A DNA stretch of 5,452 nt from Alphaproteobacteria bacterium (GTDB lineage: Bacteria; Pseudomonadota; Alphaproteobacteria; 16-39-46): the NCBI GenBank assembly GCA_947497675.1, contig CANMHY010000070.1, forward strand, positions 1-5,452. Reading direction: 5' to 3'. Of the stretch, positions 1-5,452 are shown in pieces. Position 1 is the first letter of the stretch; every line of letters starts with the position of its first letter. The notes beneath the pieces were generated by a model. It was not told the origin of the DNA, did no database searches, and was given only the letters and a program-made list of their open reading frames with translations. The translations under genes were made by a program, and so were the position numbers.

Positions 1-530
1 ATACAGCAAACGAAAAAGATACGGATTACATTGAAAAATTGGTAAATGTGAATCGTGTTGCGAAAGTTATTAAAGGAGGGCGTCGATTTTCTTTTTCAGC
101 CCTCGTTGTGGTAGGAGATGGACGTGGCCGGGTTGGGCATGGTCATGGAAAAGCACGTGAGGTTCCTGATGCTGTTAAAAAGGCAACGGAACGCGCTAAA
201 AGAAAAATGATTCGTGTTCCTTTGAAGGAAGGCAGGACGTTACATCATGATGTTGATGGCCATTATGGGGCTGGAAACGTCATTTTACGTGCGGCTGTTC
301 CTGGAACAGGAATTATTGCAGGTGGTCCAATGCGCGCCGTTTTTGAGGCCATTGGGATTCAAGATGTTGTTGCTAAGTCTGTAGGATCTTCAAATCCATT
401 TAATATGGTTCGTGCAATGTTTGAAGCCCTTAGCTCAGCAGCTTCTCCACGTCAAGTAGCAGCTCGTCGCGGAAAAAAAGTGAGTGATATTTTGCCGCGC
501 CGTGAAGAGGTAAAGGAGACACAAGAATGA
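1..530 (+). CDS. rpsE: 30S ribosomal protein S5, 5' end missing
   Basis: S5 of the small ribosomal subunit, which lies near the mRNA entry side and helps decoding accuracy. The open frame runs in from the left edge (first whole codon at base 3). The codons before the TTG at 39 already read as S5 ([17 protein letters not shown]), so that TTG is an internal leucine and the true start is outside the window. About 175 residues are visible; the E. coli protein has 167. The N-terminal double-stranded-RNA-binding-like domain shows [19 protein letters not shown] followed by [11 protein letters not shown]. The C-terminal domain shows [15 protein letters not shown] and [14 protein letters not shown]. 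The KGG loop, where spectinomycin-resistance changes occur in other bacteria, looks wild type. Its stop overlaps the rpmD start by four bases. Identity is very secure; only the start is unknown. Confidence 0.97.
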   Translation, partial: TANEKDTDYIEKLVNVNRVAKVIKGGRRFSFSALVVVGDGRGRVGHGHGKAREVPDAVKKATERAKRKMIRVPLKEGRTLHHDVDGHYGAGNVILRAAVPGTGIIAGGPMRAVFEAIGIQDVVAKSVGSSNPFNMVRAMFEALSSAASPRQVAARRGKKVSDILPRREEVKETQE

Positions 531-733
531 CCGGAAAAGTTTCAAACGCTGTTAAAACAGAAACAGTCAAGGTGACCTTGATTAAAAGTCCAATTCGCAG
601 GCAAGCATATCAATCTGCTTGTTTAGTGGGACTGGGACTCCGGAAGTTGCACTCATCTCGTGTTCTTGAAGACACCCCGTGTGTGCGTGGAATGATTGAA
701 AAAGTAAAACATTTGTTACGGATAGAGGGCTAA
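527..733 (+). CDS. rpmD: 50S ribosomal protein L30
   Basis: Small large-subunit protein of 68 residues; E. coli L30 has 59. The family core begins near residue 14 ([12 protein letters not shown]), continues through the hallmark GLGLRKLH (residues 35-42), and ends with [20 protein letters not shown] (47-66). The roughly ten residues before the core are a short N-terminal extension. The ATG at 527 overlaps the rpsE stop (ATGA). An AAAGGAG ribosome binding site at 512-518 lies 8 bases upstream, inside the rpsE coding region, so the two are probably translationally coupled. L30 is absent from some bacterial lineages, so its presence is mildly informative. No anomalies are seen. Confidence 0.95.
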   Translation: MTGKVSNAVKTETVKVTLIKSPIRRQAYQSACLVGLGLRKLHSSRVLEDTPCVRGMIEKVKHLLRIEG

Positions 734-737
734 GGCC

Positions 738-743
738 TAAGGA
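738..743 (+). promoter_or_regulatory. Ribosome binding site of rplO
   Basis: TAAGGA lies in the 18-base gap between the rpmD stop and the paired ATG codons. Its spacing (8 bases to the ATG at 752, 5 to the one at 749) favours the second ATG as the main start. A ribosome could still use either, changing the protein by only one methionine. Confidence 0.6.
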
Positions 744-751
744 ATTTAATG

Positions 752-1291
752 ATGCAGTTAAATCAAATTAGAGATAATAAGGGTGCCCGTAAACGTCGTG
801 TACGCAGAGGGCGTGGAATTGGGTCTGGCCTCGGAAAAACGGCAGGACACGGTCAAAAAGGTCAAAAAGCCAGGACAGGCGTTTCAATCAATGGATTTGA
901 AGGGGGGCAGATGCCTCTTCATCGTCGTCTTCCAAAGCGCGGCTTTAAGAGTCGCTTTAAGACGGAATATGGGATTGTTAATCTGTGCAGGATTCAAAGA
1001 GCTCTTGATGATAAGACGATTTCTATAAAAGGCAAGATCACATACGACGTTCTCGCAAGCGTAGGTCTTGTTCGCGAAGGTTATAAAGGACTGCGTCTTT
1101 TGGCATCTGGAGACTTTTCGAGTAAAATTGAAATTGAAGTCGCGTCTTACTCTCTAAAAGCAAAAGAGCGTGTTGAAGCGTTAGGGGGAACTGTTCACCT
1201 TTTGGTTGAGGCTCCTTTGCCTGAAACAAAGACAGAGGCAAAACCTAAGCGTAAAAAGGCTAAAAAAGAGCTTGATGAGAAATCTGAATAA
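752..1291 (+). CDS. rplO: 50S ribosomal protein L15
   Basis: L15, a large-subunit protein that helps organise 23S rRNA during late assembly. Two adjacent ATG codons (749 and 752) are possible starts. I chose 752 because family members start with a single Met followed by a residue and LN (here MQLNQIRDN), and because the TAAGGA site at 738-743 then lies 8 bases away rather than 5. The protein has 179 residues. The glycine- and basic-rich N-terminal extension (RGRGIGSGLGKTAGHGQKGQ, residues 19-38) is the part that reaches into rRNA. The globular domain includes FEGGQMPLHRRLPKRGF (49-65) and the C-terminal KGLRLLASGDF with VEALGG (112-146). After about residue 153 comes a Lys/Glu-rich tail of about 26 residues, making the protein longer than the 144 residues of E. 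coli L15. Confidence 0.96.
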   Translation: MQLNQIRDNKGARKRRVRRGRGIGSGLGKTAGHGQKGQKARTGVSINGFEGGQMPLHRRLPKRGFKSRFKTEYGIVNLCRIQRALDDKTISIKGKITYDVLASVGLVREGYKGLRLLASGDFSSKIEIEVASYSLKAKERVEALGGTVHLLVEAPLPETKTEAKPKRKKAKKELDEKSE

Positions 1292-1303
1292 AGGGAAGAT
1301 GGT

Positions 1304-2653
1304 ATGGCATCGGCAGCGGAACAACTTGCAGCAAGTTTAAATTTTAAAGCTTTTTCAAAGGCGACAGTTCTTAAAAAGAGAATTGTGTTTACCTTGCTTG
1401 CTTTGATTGTCTACCGCTTTGGAAGCTATATTCCTCTTCCTGGTATTAATCCTGAGATTATGTCTGAAATTGCACGTCAGAATTCTGGTGGAATTCTGGC
1501 GATGTTTGATATGCTTGCGGGAGGCGCTTTAAGCCGTATGAGCATTTTTGCCTTAAATATTATGCCCTACATCTCTGCAAGTATTATCGTACAATTATTG
1601 ACAGCCGTTTACCCTGCTTTTGAGGCCTTAAAAAAAGAGGGGGACTCTGGCCGCAAGAAATTGAATCAATATACCCGCTATGGAACTGTTTTTCTGTCTC
1701 TTATTCAGGCCTATGGAATTGCTGTTGGATTAGAAGCGATGCATGGGACAGGAGGCGCTTCTGCTGTTGTTATTGAGTCAGCTCTTTTATTTAGGTTTGA
1801 AGCTGTTGTCACCCTTGTGGGGGGGACTGTTTTTTTAATGTGGCTCGGAGAACAAATTACGGAACGCGGACTTGGAAATGGAATTTCCATGATCATTTTT
1901 GCAGGTATTGTGGCCAATCTTCCTCAAGCCATTGTTGGAACACTTGAACTTGGGCGCACAGGAGCCTTATCAATGATCTTTATTGCAGCAATTCTTATTG
2001 GAGCGGTTGCAGTTATTGCTTTTATTGTTTTTATGGAGCGTGCGCAACGACGCATTTTAATTCAGTATCCAAAACGGCAAGTTGGCAACAAGATCTATGG
2101 TGGTGAAAGCACGCACCTTCCTTTGAAACTTAACAGCTCAGGTGTTATTCCTCCTATTTTTGCAAATGCGCTCCTCTTATTGCCGGTGACTTTGGCGGGC
2201 CTTATGAGCAGCGATGGGAGTGCTTGGTACAGTAAAATTGCAAACCATATTTCTCAAGGTCAATCGCTTTATATTGCTTGTTATATTGGTCTTATTGTGT
2301 TCTTTTCATTTTTCTATACAGCGATTGTTTTTAACCCTGAAGAAACAGCTCAAAACCTTAAAAAAGCAGGTGGATTTGTTTTAGGGATTCGTCCTGGAAA
2401 AAACACAGCTGATTATTTCGACTATATTTTAACACGATTAACCGTCCTGGGTGCAATTTATCTTTCTGCGATTTGTGTGCTCCCTGAGGTGATTAAACTT
2501 TATTACACATTACCTTTCTATTTTGGAGGAACAAGCCTTCTGATTGTTGTGAGCGTAACAATGGATACGGTCGCTCAAGCGCATTCGCATTTAATTGCAC
2601 ATCAGTACGAAGGAATCTTGAAGAAATCTAAGGGTAAGGGACTGCGTCCATGA
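1304..2653 (+). CDS. secY: Protein translocase subunit SecY
   Basis: Channel-forming subunit of the SecYEG translocon in the inner membrane, which exports unfolded proteins with SecA and inserts membrane proteins from the ribosome. It has 449 residues (E. coli 443) and ten predicted membrane segments at about 25-45, 79-100, 124-145, 158-180, 191-211, 221-244, 281-301, 320-343, 379-400 and 404-427. The plug region is near 65-78 (AMFDMLAGGALSRM), followed by the lateral-gate segment with NIMPYISASIIVQLL. The C4 cytosolic loop carries QRRILIQYPKRQVG (248-261). The C5 loop has GIRPGKNTA (361-369), whose Arg363 matches the essential E. coli Arg357. The C-terminal tail QYEGILKK...GKGLRP is typical. 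An AAGGGA site (1291-1296) lies 7 bases before the ATG. The ATG at 1299 is out of frame. The stop overlaps adk by four bases. Confidence 0.98.
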   Translation: MASAAEQLAASLNFKAFSKATVLKKRIVFTLLALIVYRFGSYIPLPGINPEIMSEIARQNSGGILAMFDMLAGGALSRMSIFALNIMPYISASIIVQLLTAVYPAFEALKKEGDSGRKKLNQYTRYGTVFLSLIQAYGIAVGLEAMHGTGGASAVVIESALLFRFEAVVTLVGGTVFLMWLGEQITERGLGNGISMIIFAGIVANLPQAIVGTLELGRTGALSMIFIAAILIGAVAVIAFIVFMERAQRRILIQYPKRQVGNKIYGGESTHLPLKLNSSGVIPPIFANALLLLPVTLAGLMSSDGSAWYSKIANHISQGQSLYIACYIGLIVFFSFFYTAIVFNPEETAQNLKKAGGFVLGIRPGKNTADYFDYILTRLTVLGAIYLSAICVLPEVIKLYYTLPFYFGGTSLLIVVSVTMDTVAQAHSHLIAHQYEGILKKSKGKGLRP

Positions 2654-3327
2654 ATCTGATTCTGTTTGGACCTCCTGGTGTTGGAAAAGGAACACAAGGT
2701 GCAGCTCTTTCTGAGTCTCATGGTCTTTGTATTCTTTCGACAGGGGATATTTTAAGAGCAGAAGTTTCTCAAGGATCTGAGCTTGGTAAAAAAGTTAAAG
2801 ATCTTATGGATCAAGGGCTTTTTTCAAGTGATGATCTTATAATGGAGGTTGTTGAGCGTGCGATGATTGCTCGGGATGAACAAAAGGGCGTCCCACAGCA
2901 TGGTTTTATTTTTGATGGTATTCCACGTACACTCTTTCAAGCAGAAATGCTTGAAAAAATGCTGGACAAACGTCATGAAAAGATAGATGCTGCGATCCTT
3001 CTTACGGTAGATGATGAGGCTTTAATAAGACGTCTTAAAGGCCGATACTCATGTGCTAAATGTGGTGAGATTTATAATGATCTTTCACATCATCCCAAAA
3101 AAGAGGGGGTGTGTGATACGTGTGGGTCAAAAGAATTCATGAGACGTTCAGACGATGAAGAACAAACAATTCGGACGCGTTTGAGAGTTTATTATGATAA
3201 AACCGTTCCTGTTCTTTCTTTTTATAAAGAAAAAGGAATTTTATACGAGGTTAATGGCATGAAAAATCCTGAAGAGGTGCAGTCATCCATTGAAAGTATT
3301 TTATCGAACGTTGTCGGAAAAGCTTGA
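2650..3327 (+). CDS. adk: Adenylate kinase, zinc-LID type
   Basis: Cytosolic enzyme that interconverts ATP + AMP and 2 ADP. It has 225 residues (E. coli 214). The P-loop is GPPGVGKGT (7-15) with Lys13. The AMP site has STGD (30-33) and Arg36. The family signature is GFIFDGIPRT (85-94), with Ile91 where Phe or Tyr is usual. The long LID (about 131-168) begins GRYSCAKCGE and holds Cys135, Cys138, Cys155 and Cys158 in C-x2-C-x16-C-x2-C spacing, the structural zinc-binding arrangement of Gram-positive and several alphaproteobacterial enzymes. Catalytic arginines are visible at 132, 166 (RSDD) and 177. ATG at 2650 overlaps the secY stop, and AAGGGA at 2636-2641 lies 8 bases upstream, so translation is probably coupled to secY. 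The slightly greater length comes partly from a loop before the signature (RDEQKGVPQH, 75-84). Confidence 0.97.
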   Translation: MNLILFGPPGVGKGTQGAALSESHGLCILSTGDILRAEVSQGSELGKKVKDLMDQGLFSSDDLIMEVVERAMIARDEQKGVPQHGFIFDGIPRTLFQAEMLEKMLDKRHEKIDAAILLTVDDEALIRRLKGRYSCAKCGEIYNDLSHHPKKEGVCDTCGSKEFMRRSDDEEQTIRTRLRVYYDKTVPVLSFYKEKGILYEVNGMKNPEEVQSSIESILSNVVGKA

Positions 3328-3337
3328 CTCTTGCGAC

Positions 3338-3360
3338 AGAGATTAATACTAATCTCTTTT
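3338..3360 (+). terminator. Hairpin after adk, possible weak terminator
   Basis: AGAGATTA (3338-3345) and TAATCTCT (3350-3357) form a perfect 8-bp stem with a 4-base loop (ATAC), followed by TTT (3358-3360). It lies 10 bases after the adk stop. The stem is A/T-rich and the T tract is short, so as an intrinsic terminator it would be weak. It could equally act as an attenuator or an RNA-stability element. Function is inferred from sequence symmetry only. Confidence 0.35.
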
Positions 3361-3390
3361 AGGTTTAATGTGAGACCTAAAGGGTGTTTT
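3355..3390 (+). terminator. Second hairpin before rpsM, attenuator-like
   Basis: TTTAGGT (3358-3364) pairs perfectly with ACCTAAA (3375-3381). The stem can extend inward by T-G and T-A pairs to leave the loop AATGTG, and outward by T-G, C-G and T-G pairs (3355-3357 with 3382-3384). TGTTTT follows at 3385-3390, giving a terminator-like shape. Its base shares three bases with the preceding hairpin, so the fully extended forms compete. As rpsM follows closely, this may tune readthrough into the alpha-type gene group or only influence the leader RNA. Confidence 0.35.
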
Positions 3391-3400
3391 AACTTGAGAA

Positions 3401-3407
3401 TAAGGAG
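3401..3407 (+). promoter_or_regulatory. Ribosome binding site of rpsM, sets a GTG start
   Basis: TAAGGAG is a strong Shine-Dalgarno sequence 8 bases before GTG at 3416. It supports the GTG, which gives the conserved S13 N-terminus PRIAGVNIP directly after the initiator. Confidence 0.8.
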
Positions 3408-3415
3408 AGTGCACC

Positions 3416-3784
3416 GTGCCACGAATAGCGGGTGTTAATATTCCAACAAATAAGCGTGTTGAAATTGGACTGACATATATTTTTGGAATTGGACGAAAGA
3501 GTTCTCAGGATATCTGCTCTAAGGCAAATATTCCTGATACCAAGCGTGTGAGCCAACTCACCGATGATGAGGTTTTGCGGATACGTGAAATCATTGATCA
3601 GGATTTTCAGGTTGAAGGAGATCTGCGTCGTGGGATTGGAATGAATATCAAGCGTTTAATGGATTTGGGATGCTATCGCGGATTGCGTCATCGAAAGGGT
3701 CTTCCCGTTCGAGGTCAGCGGACACATTCGAATGCACGGACGCGTAAGGGTCCTGCAAAGGCGATCGCAGGTAAGAAAAAGTAA
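3416..3784 (+). CDS. rpsM: 30S ribosomal protein S13
   Basis: Small-subunit head protein that contacts the P-site tRNA and forms bridges to the large subunit. It has 122 residues (E. coli 118) and starts at GTG. The N-terminal helical domain begins [20 protein letters not shown] and contains the helix-hairpin-helix-like [13 protein letters not shown] (22-34). The signature [20 protein letters not shown] (89-108) is intact. The basic tail that reaches the tRNA site ends [12 protein letters not shown]. It is the first gene after the 88-base gap and is followed 22 bases later by rpsK, the order of the alpha operon without an rpmJ gene in front. Identity is secure, and nothing in the sequence looks damaged. 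Confidence 0.97.
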   Translation: MPRIAGVNIPTNKRVEIGLTYIFGIGRKSSQDICSKANIPDTKRVSQLTDDEVLRIREIIDQDFQVEGDLRRGIGMNIKRLMDLGCYRGLRHRKGLPVRGQRTHSNARTRKGPAKAIAGKKK

Positions 3785-3806
3785 GTTGTGAAGGTTAGGG
3801 TTTAAA

Positions 3807-4205
3807 ATGGCGCAAGCAGCAGCATCGGCACCAAGGGTTAAACGACGCGAGAGAAAAAATATTGTCTCTGGCATCGTGCATGTGAATGCAACGTTTAATA
3901 ATACTGTTATTACGATTTCAGATCTTCAGGGGAATACGATTTCATGGTCTTCTTCTGGGGTTAAAGGATTTAAAGGGTCTCGGAAGTCAACCCCTTTTGC
4001 AGCGCAGCTTGCGGCAGAAGATTGTGCGCGTAAAGCCATGGAACACGGCATGAAAACAGTTGAGGTTGAGGTAAAAGGTCCTGGAACAGGACGTGAATCA
4101 GCTTTAAGAGCTTTGCAAGCAGTGGGACTTGTTGTGACGTCTATTCGGGATATAACCCCCATAGCACACAATGGTTGTCGTCCTCCCAAGCGGCGCCGTG
4201 TTTGA
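3807..4205 (+). CDS. rpsK: 30S ribosomal protein S11
   Basis: Platform protein of the small subunit, near the E-site mRNA and the Shine-Dalgarno duplex. It has 132 residues (E. coli 129). It shows [20 protein letters not shown] (13-32), [19 protein letters not shown] (54-72), [13 protein letters not shown] (91-103), and the C-terminus [16 protein letters not shown] (117-132). The Asn122-Gly123 pair matches the Asn119-Gly120 at which E. coli S11 is known to form isoaspartate. The short N-terminus (AQAAASAP) is variable between species. The ribosome binding site is weak or unusual: TTAGGG at 3795-3800 lies 6 bases before the ATG, and AAGG at 3791-3794 lies 12 bases before it. Translation may rely on coupling to rpsM just upstream. 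Confidence 0.97.
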   Translation: MAQAAASAPRVKRRERKNIVSGIVHVNATFNNTVITISDLQGNTISWSSSGVKGFKGSRKSTPFAAQLAAEDCARKAMEHGMKTVEVEVKGPGTGRESALRALQAVGLVVTSIRDITPIAHNGCRPPKRRRV

Positions 4206-4213
4206 TTTAAGGT

Positions 4214-4250
4214 TTTTTTAAAGAGCGCAATGGCTTTTTAAGAGGTTTTT
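4214..4250 (+). terminator. Terminator-like hairpin and T tract between rpsK and rpoA
   Basis: TTAAAGAGC (4218-4226) pairs with GCTTTTTAA (4233-4241) around the loop GCAATG, a 9-bp stem with one G-T wobble. Weak pairs can extend it to about 4214/4245. A run of five T follows at 4246-4250, then GTATTTTTATT. The shape is that of an intrinsic terminator, though the stem is A/T-rich apart from two G-C pairs at the loop. Because rpoA follows in the same direction, partial termination (attenuation) or an RNA processing site is more likely than a full stop. The rest of the 78-base gap is T-rich, with no ORF and no clear promoter. Confidence 0.4.
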
Positions 4251-4269
4251 GTATTTTTATTAAATTATG

Positions 4270-4275
4270 AAGGGG
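4270..4275 (+). promoter_or_regulatory. Ribosome binding site of rpoA, sets a GTG start
   Basis: AAGGGG lies 8 bases before the GTG at 4284. It supports that start, which gives MIQKNWQ, the N-terminus usual for alphaproteobacterial alpha subunits. No ATG in frame lies between the upstream stop and this site. Confidence 0.75.
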
Positions 4276-4283
4276 CGATTGTT

Positions 4284-5303
4284 GTGATCCAGAAAAATTG
4301 GCAGTCATTAATTAAGCCACACAAACTTGAAGTTCAACAAGGAAGGGTTCCTGGGCATGATGCGACCATCATTGCAGAGCCATTGGAGCCTGGGTTTGGA
4401 CTGACACTGGGAAATGCTGTTAGGCGTATTCTTCTTTCCTCTTTGCAGGGAGCTGCGGTAACTTCTATCCAGATCGAAGGTGTTCTTCATGAGTTCTCCA
4501 CTGTCCCTGGTGTCTTGGAAGATGTGACGGACATTATTTTAAATGTTAAATCCTTGGCATTAAAAATGCATGAGGATGGCATTCGTCGTATGAAGATTCG
4601 GGCTGAAGGTCCTATGGTTGTTACGGCTCAAATGCTTGAGTATGGACCTGAGATTGAAGTTTTAAATCCTGATCTCGTTATTTGTACGTTGGATAAAGGT
4701 GCAAAATTCTCGATGGATTTGATGGTTGAAGAGGGTCGTGGATATGTTCCTTCTGCGCTCAATCGTAAAGAAGATGCGCCCATTGGTGTGATTCCGATTG
4801 ATGCTTTGTTTAGTCCGATCAAGCGTGTGTCTTATAAAGTTGAGCATACCCGTGTTGGTCAAATGACAGACTATGATAAGCTGATCATGACGATTGAAAC
4901 AAATGGGGCGATCACGCCAGAAGATTCTGTTGCATTTGCAGCACGTATTCTTCAAGATCAAGCACAAGCCTTTATTAACTTTGAAGAGCCTGAAGATCGG
5001 CCTAAGGAGAAAGAAGGCGGCGTTGAGAATGCATTGATGCGGAATCTTTTGCGCCGTGTGGATGAGCTTGAACTTTCTGTTCGTTCAGCCAACTGCTTAA
5101 AGAATGAAAACATTGTGTATATTGGTGATTTGGTTCAAAAATCTGAACAAGATCTCCTAAAAACAGCAAATTTTGGTCGTAAGTCTCTCAATGAGATTCG
5201 GGCTGTCTTAGAAGGAATGGGCATGCATCTTGGCATGGACATTCAAGAATGGCCCCCTGAGAACATTGAAGAACTTGCGAAAAAGCTAGAAGATCCATTT
5301 TGA
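4284..5303 (+). CDS. rpoA: DNA-directed RNA polymerase subunit alpha
   Basis: Alpha subunit, whose dimer starts RNA polymerase assembly and whose C-terminal domain contacts promoter UP elements and activators. It has 339 residues (E. coli 329) and starts at GTG. The N-terminal domain (1 to about 235) shows [20 protein letters not shown] (37-56), with Arg48 matching E. coli Arg45 needed for assembly, then [12 protein letters not shown] (66-77) and [14 protein letters not shown]. The linker (about 236-252) is charged ([10 protein letters not shown]). The C-terminal domain (253 to about 324) has VRSANCLK and [10 protein letters not shown]. Arg267, Asn270, Gly298, Lys300, Ser301 and Glu304 match the E. 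coli DNA-contact positions 265, 268, 296, 298, 299 and 302, so UP-element recognition appears preserved. It ends 11 bases before rplQ. No rpsD separates it from rpsK. Confidence 0.98.
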   Translation: MIQKNWQSLIKPHKLEVQQGRVPGHDATIIAEPLEPGFGLTLGNAVRRILLSSLQGAAVTSIQIEGVLHEFSTVPGVLEDVTDIILNVKSLALKMHEDGIRRMKIRAEGPMVVTAQMLEYGPEIEVLNPDLVICTLDKGAKFSMDLMVEEGRGYVPSALNRKEDAPIGVIPIDALFSPIKRVSYKVEHTRVGQMTDYDKLIMTIETNGAITPEDSVAFAARILQDQAQAFINFEEPEDRPKEKEGGVENALMRNLLRRVDELELSVRSANCLKNENIVYIGDLVQKSEQDLLKTANFGRKSLNEIRAVLEGMGMHLGMDIQEWPPENIEELAKKLEDPF

Positions 5304-5314
5304 GGAGAGCGTAA

Positions 5315-5452
5315 ATGCGACATGGTATGGCCCACCGGAAACTAAGCCGGACGAAATCACAACGGAGATCGTTGTTTGCAGGACTATCAAAGGCCCTGAT
5401 TAAGCACGAGCAAATCAAGACGACTTTGCCAAAGGCGAAAGAGCTCCGCCCC
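5315..5452 (+). CDS. rplQ: 50S ribosomal protein L17, 3' end missing
   Basis: L17 is a large-subunit protein near the exit-tunnel side. The frame opens with ATG at 5315, 7 bases after a GAGGAG site (5302-5307) that overlaps the rpoA stop, and stays open for 46 codons to the exact right edge. Residues read [20 protein letters not shown] and later [19 protein letters not shown] (28-46). The MRH start and the [11 protein letters not shown] signature identify L17, and its place after rpoA is the usual one. About a third of the expected length (E. coli 127) is present. The segment SRTKSQRR replaces the more usual form with Ser-His-Arg. This gene is easily missed because it is cut off and has no stop in the window. 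Confidence 0.93.
   Translation, partial: MRHGMAHRKLSRTKSQRRSLFAGLSKALIKHEQIKTTLPKAKELRP

Noticed and set aside
39..41. TTG as the start of rpsE
   Set aside because: The frame is open further upstream and the preceding codons (YIEK before [10 protein letters not shown]) match S5, so the gene begins outside the window.
783..1028. 81-codon + strand ORF inside rplO
   Set aside because: It is out of frame with a secure L15 gene, has no ribosome binding site and its translation resembles no family I know.
2650..2653. ATGA overlap of secY and adk as a possible frameshift or fusion signal
   Set aside because: Both proteins have complete normal ends, and such overlaps are ordinary translational coupling. 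The same applies to rpsE/rpmD at 527-530.
3324..3352. Possible sigma70 promoter: TTGACT (3324-3329), 17-base spacer, TACTAA (3347-3352)
   Set aside because: The -35 matches five of six, but the -10 matches only three of six, and it overlaps the adk stop and the first hairpin. It is too weak to call without a mapped transcript start.
4662..4967. 101-codon antisense ORF within rpoA
   Set aside because: It lies wholly opposite a conserved gene with no start signals; its composition is that expected of a reverse-frame shadow. The same holds for the other antisense ORFs at 1038-1241, 1711-1917, 3222-3422, 3656-3874, 3926-4189, 4308-4490, 4628-4822 and 5188-5418.
1..5452. Mobile element, CRISPR array, defence system or foreign cargo
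   Set aside because: All nine genes are recognised core genes in conserved order with consistent codon use, and the two gaps are under 90 bases with no repeats beyond the hairpins.

Overview
The window is a conserved ribosomal-protein and housekeeping locus. It holds the end of the spc-type operon followed by the alpha-type operon, all on the + strand, in the order rpsE (5' end missing), rpmD, rplO, secY, adk, rpsM, rpsK, rpoA, rplQ (3' end missing). Every gene was identified by reading its translation against remembered family sequences; no database search was possible.

The organism is most likely an alphaproteobacterium. adk sits directly between secY and rpsM, there is no rpmJ after secY, and there is no rpsD between rpsK and rpoA. 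The RpoA N-terminus ([12 protein letters not shown]), the L15 N-terminus (MQLNQIRDN) and the zinc-type LID of adenylate kinase also fit that class. Codons lean clearly towards A/T in the third position. That suggests one of the lower-GC lineages, for example Holosporales-like or other host-associated groups, but this finer placement is inference from general appearance only.

Layout. Bases 1-2653 carry rpsE, rpmD, rplO and secY, tightly packed. rpsE/rpmD and secY/adk overlap by four bases (ATGA), which suggests translational coupling. adk runs 2650-3327. An 88-base gap (3328-3415) with two adjacent hairpins precedes rpsM, and rpsM and rpsK lie 22 bases apart. A 78-base, very T-rich gap (4206-4283) with a terminator-like hairpin precedes rpoA. 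rplQ starts 11 bases after rpoA and runs off the right edge. No stretch of 300 bases lacks a gene.

Together the genes make components of the small subunit (S5, S13, S11), the large subunit (L30, L15, L17), the SecY translocation channel, adenylate kinase and the RNA polymerase alpha subunit. This links ribosome synthesis, membrane protein export, adenylate balance and transcription in one growth-related cluster. I found no mobile element, CRISPR array, tRNA, rRNA, toxin-antitoxin pair or unfamiliar gene. The only sequence the genes leave unexplained is in the two structured gaps, which may be internal attenuators or leaders separating sub-operons. I see no credible new biological system here.
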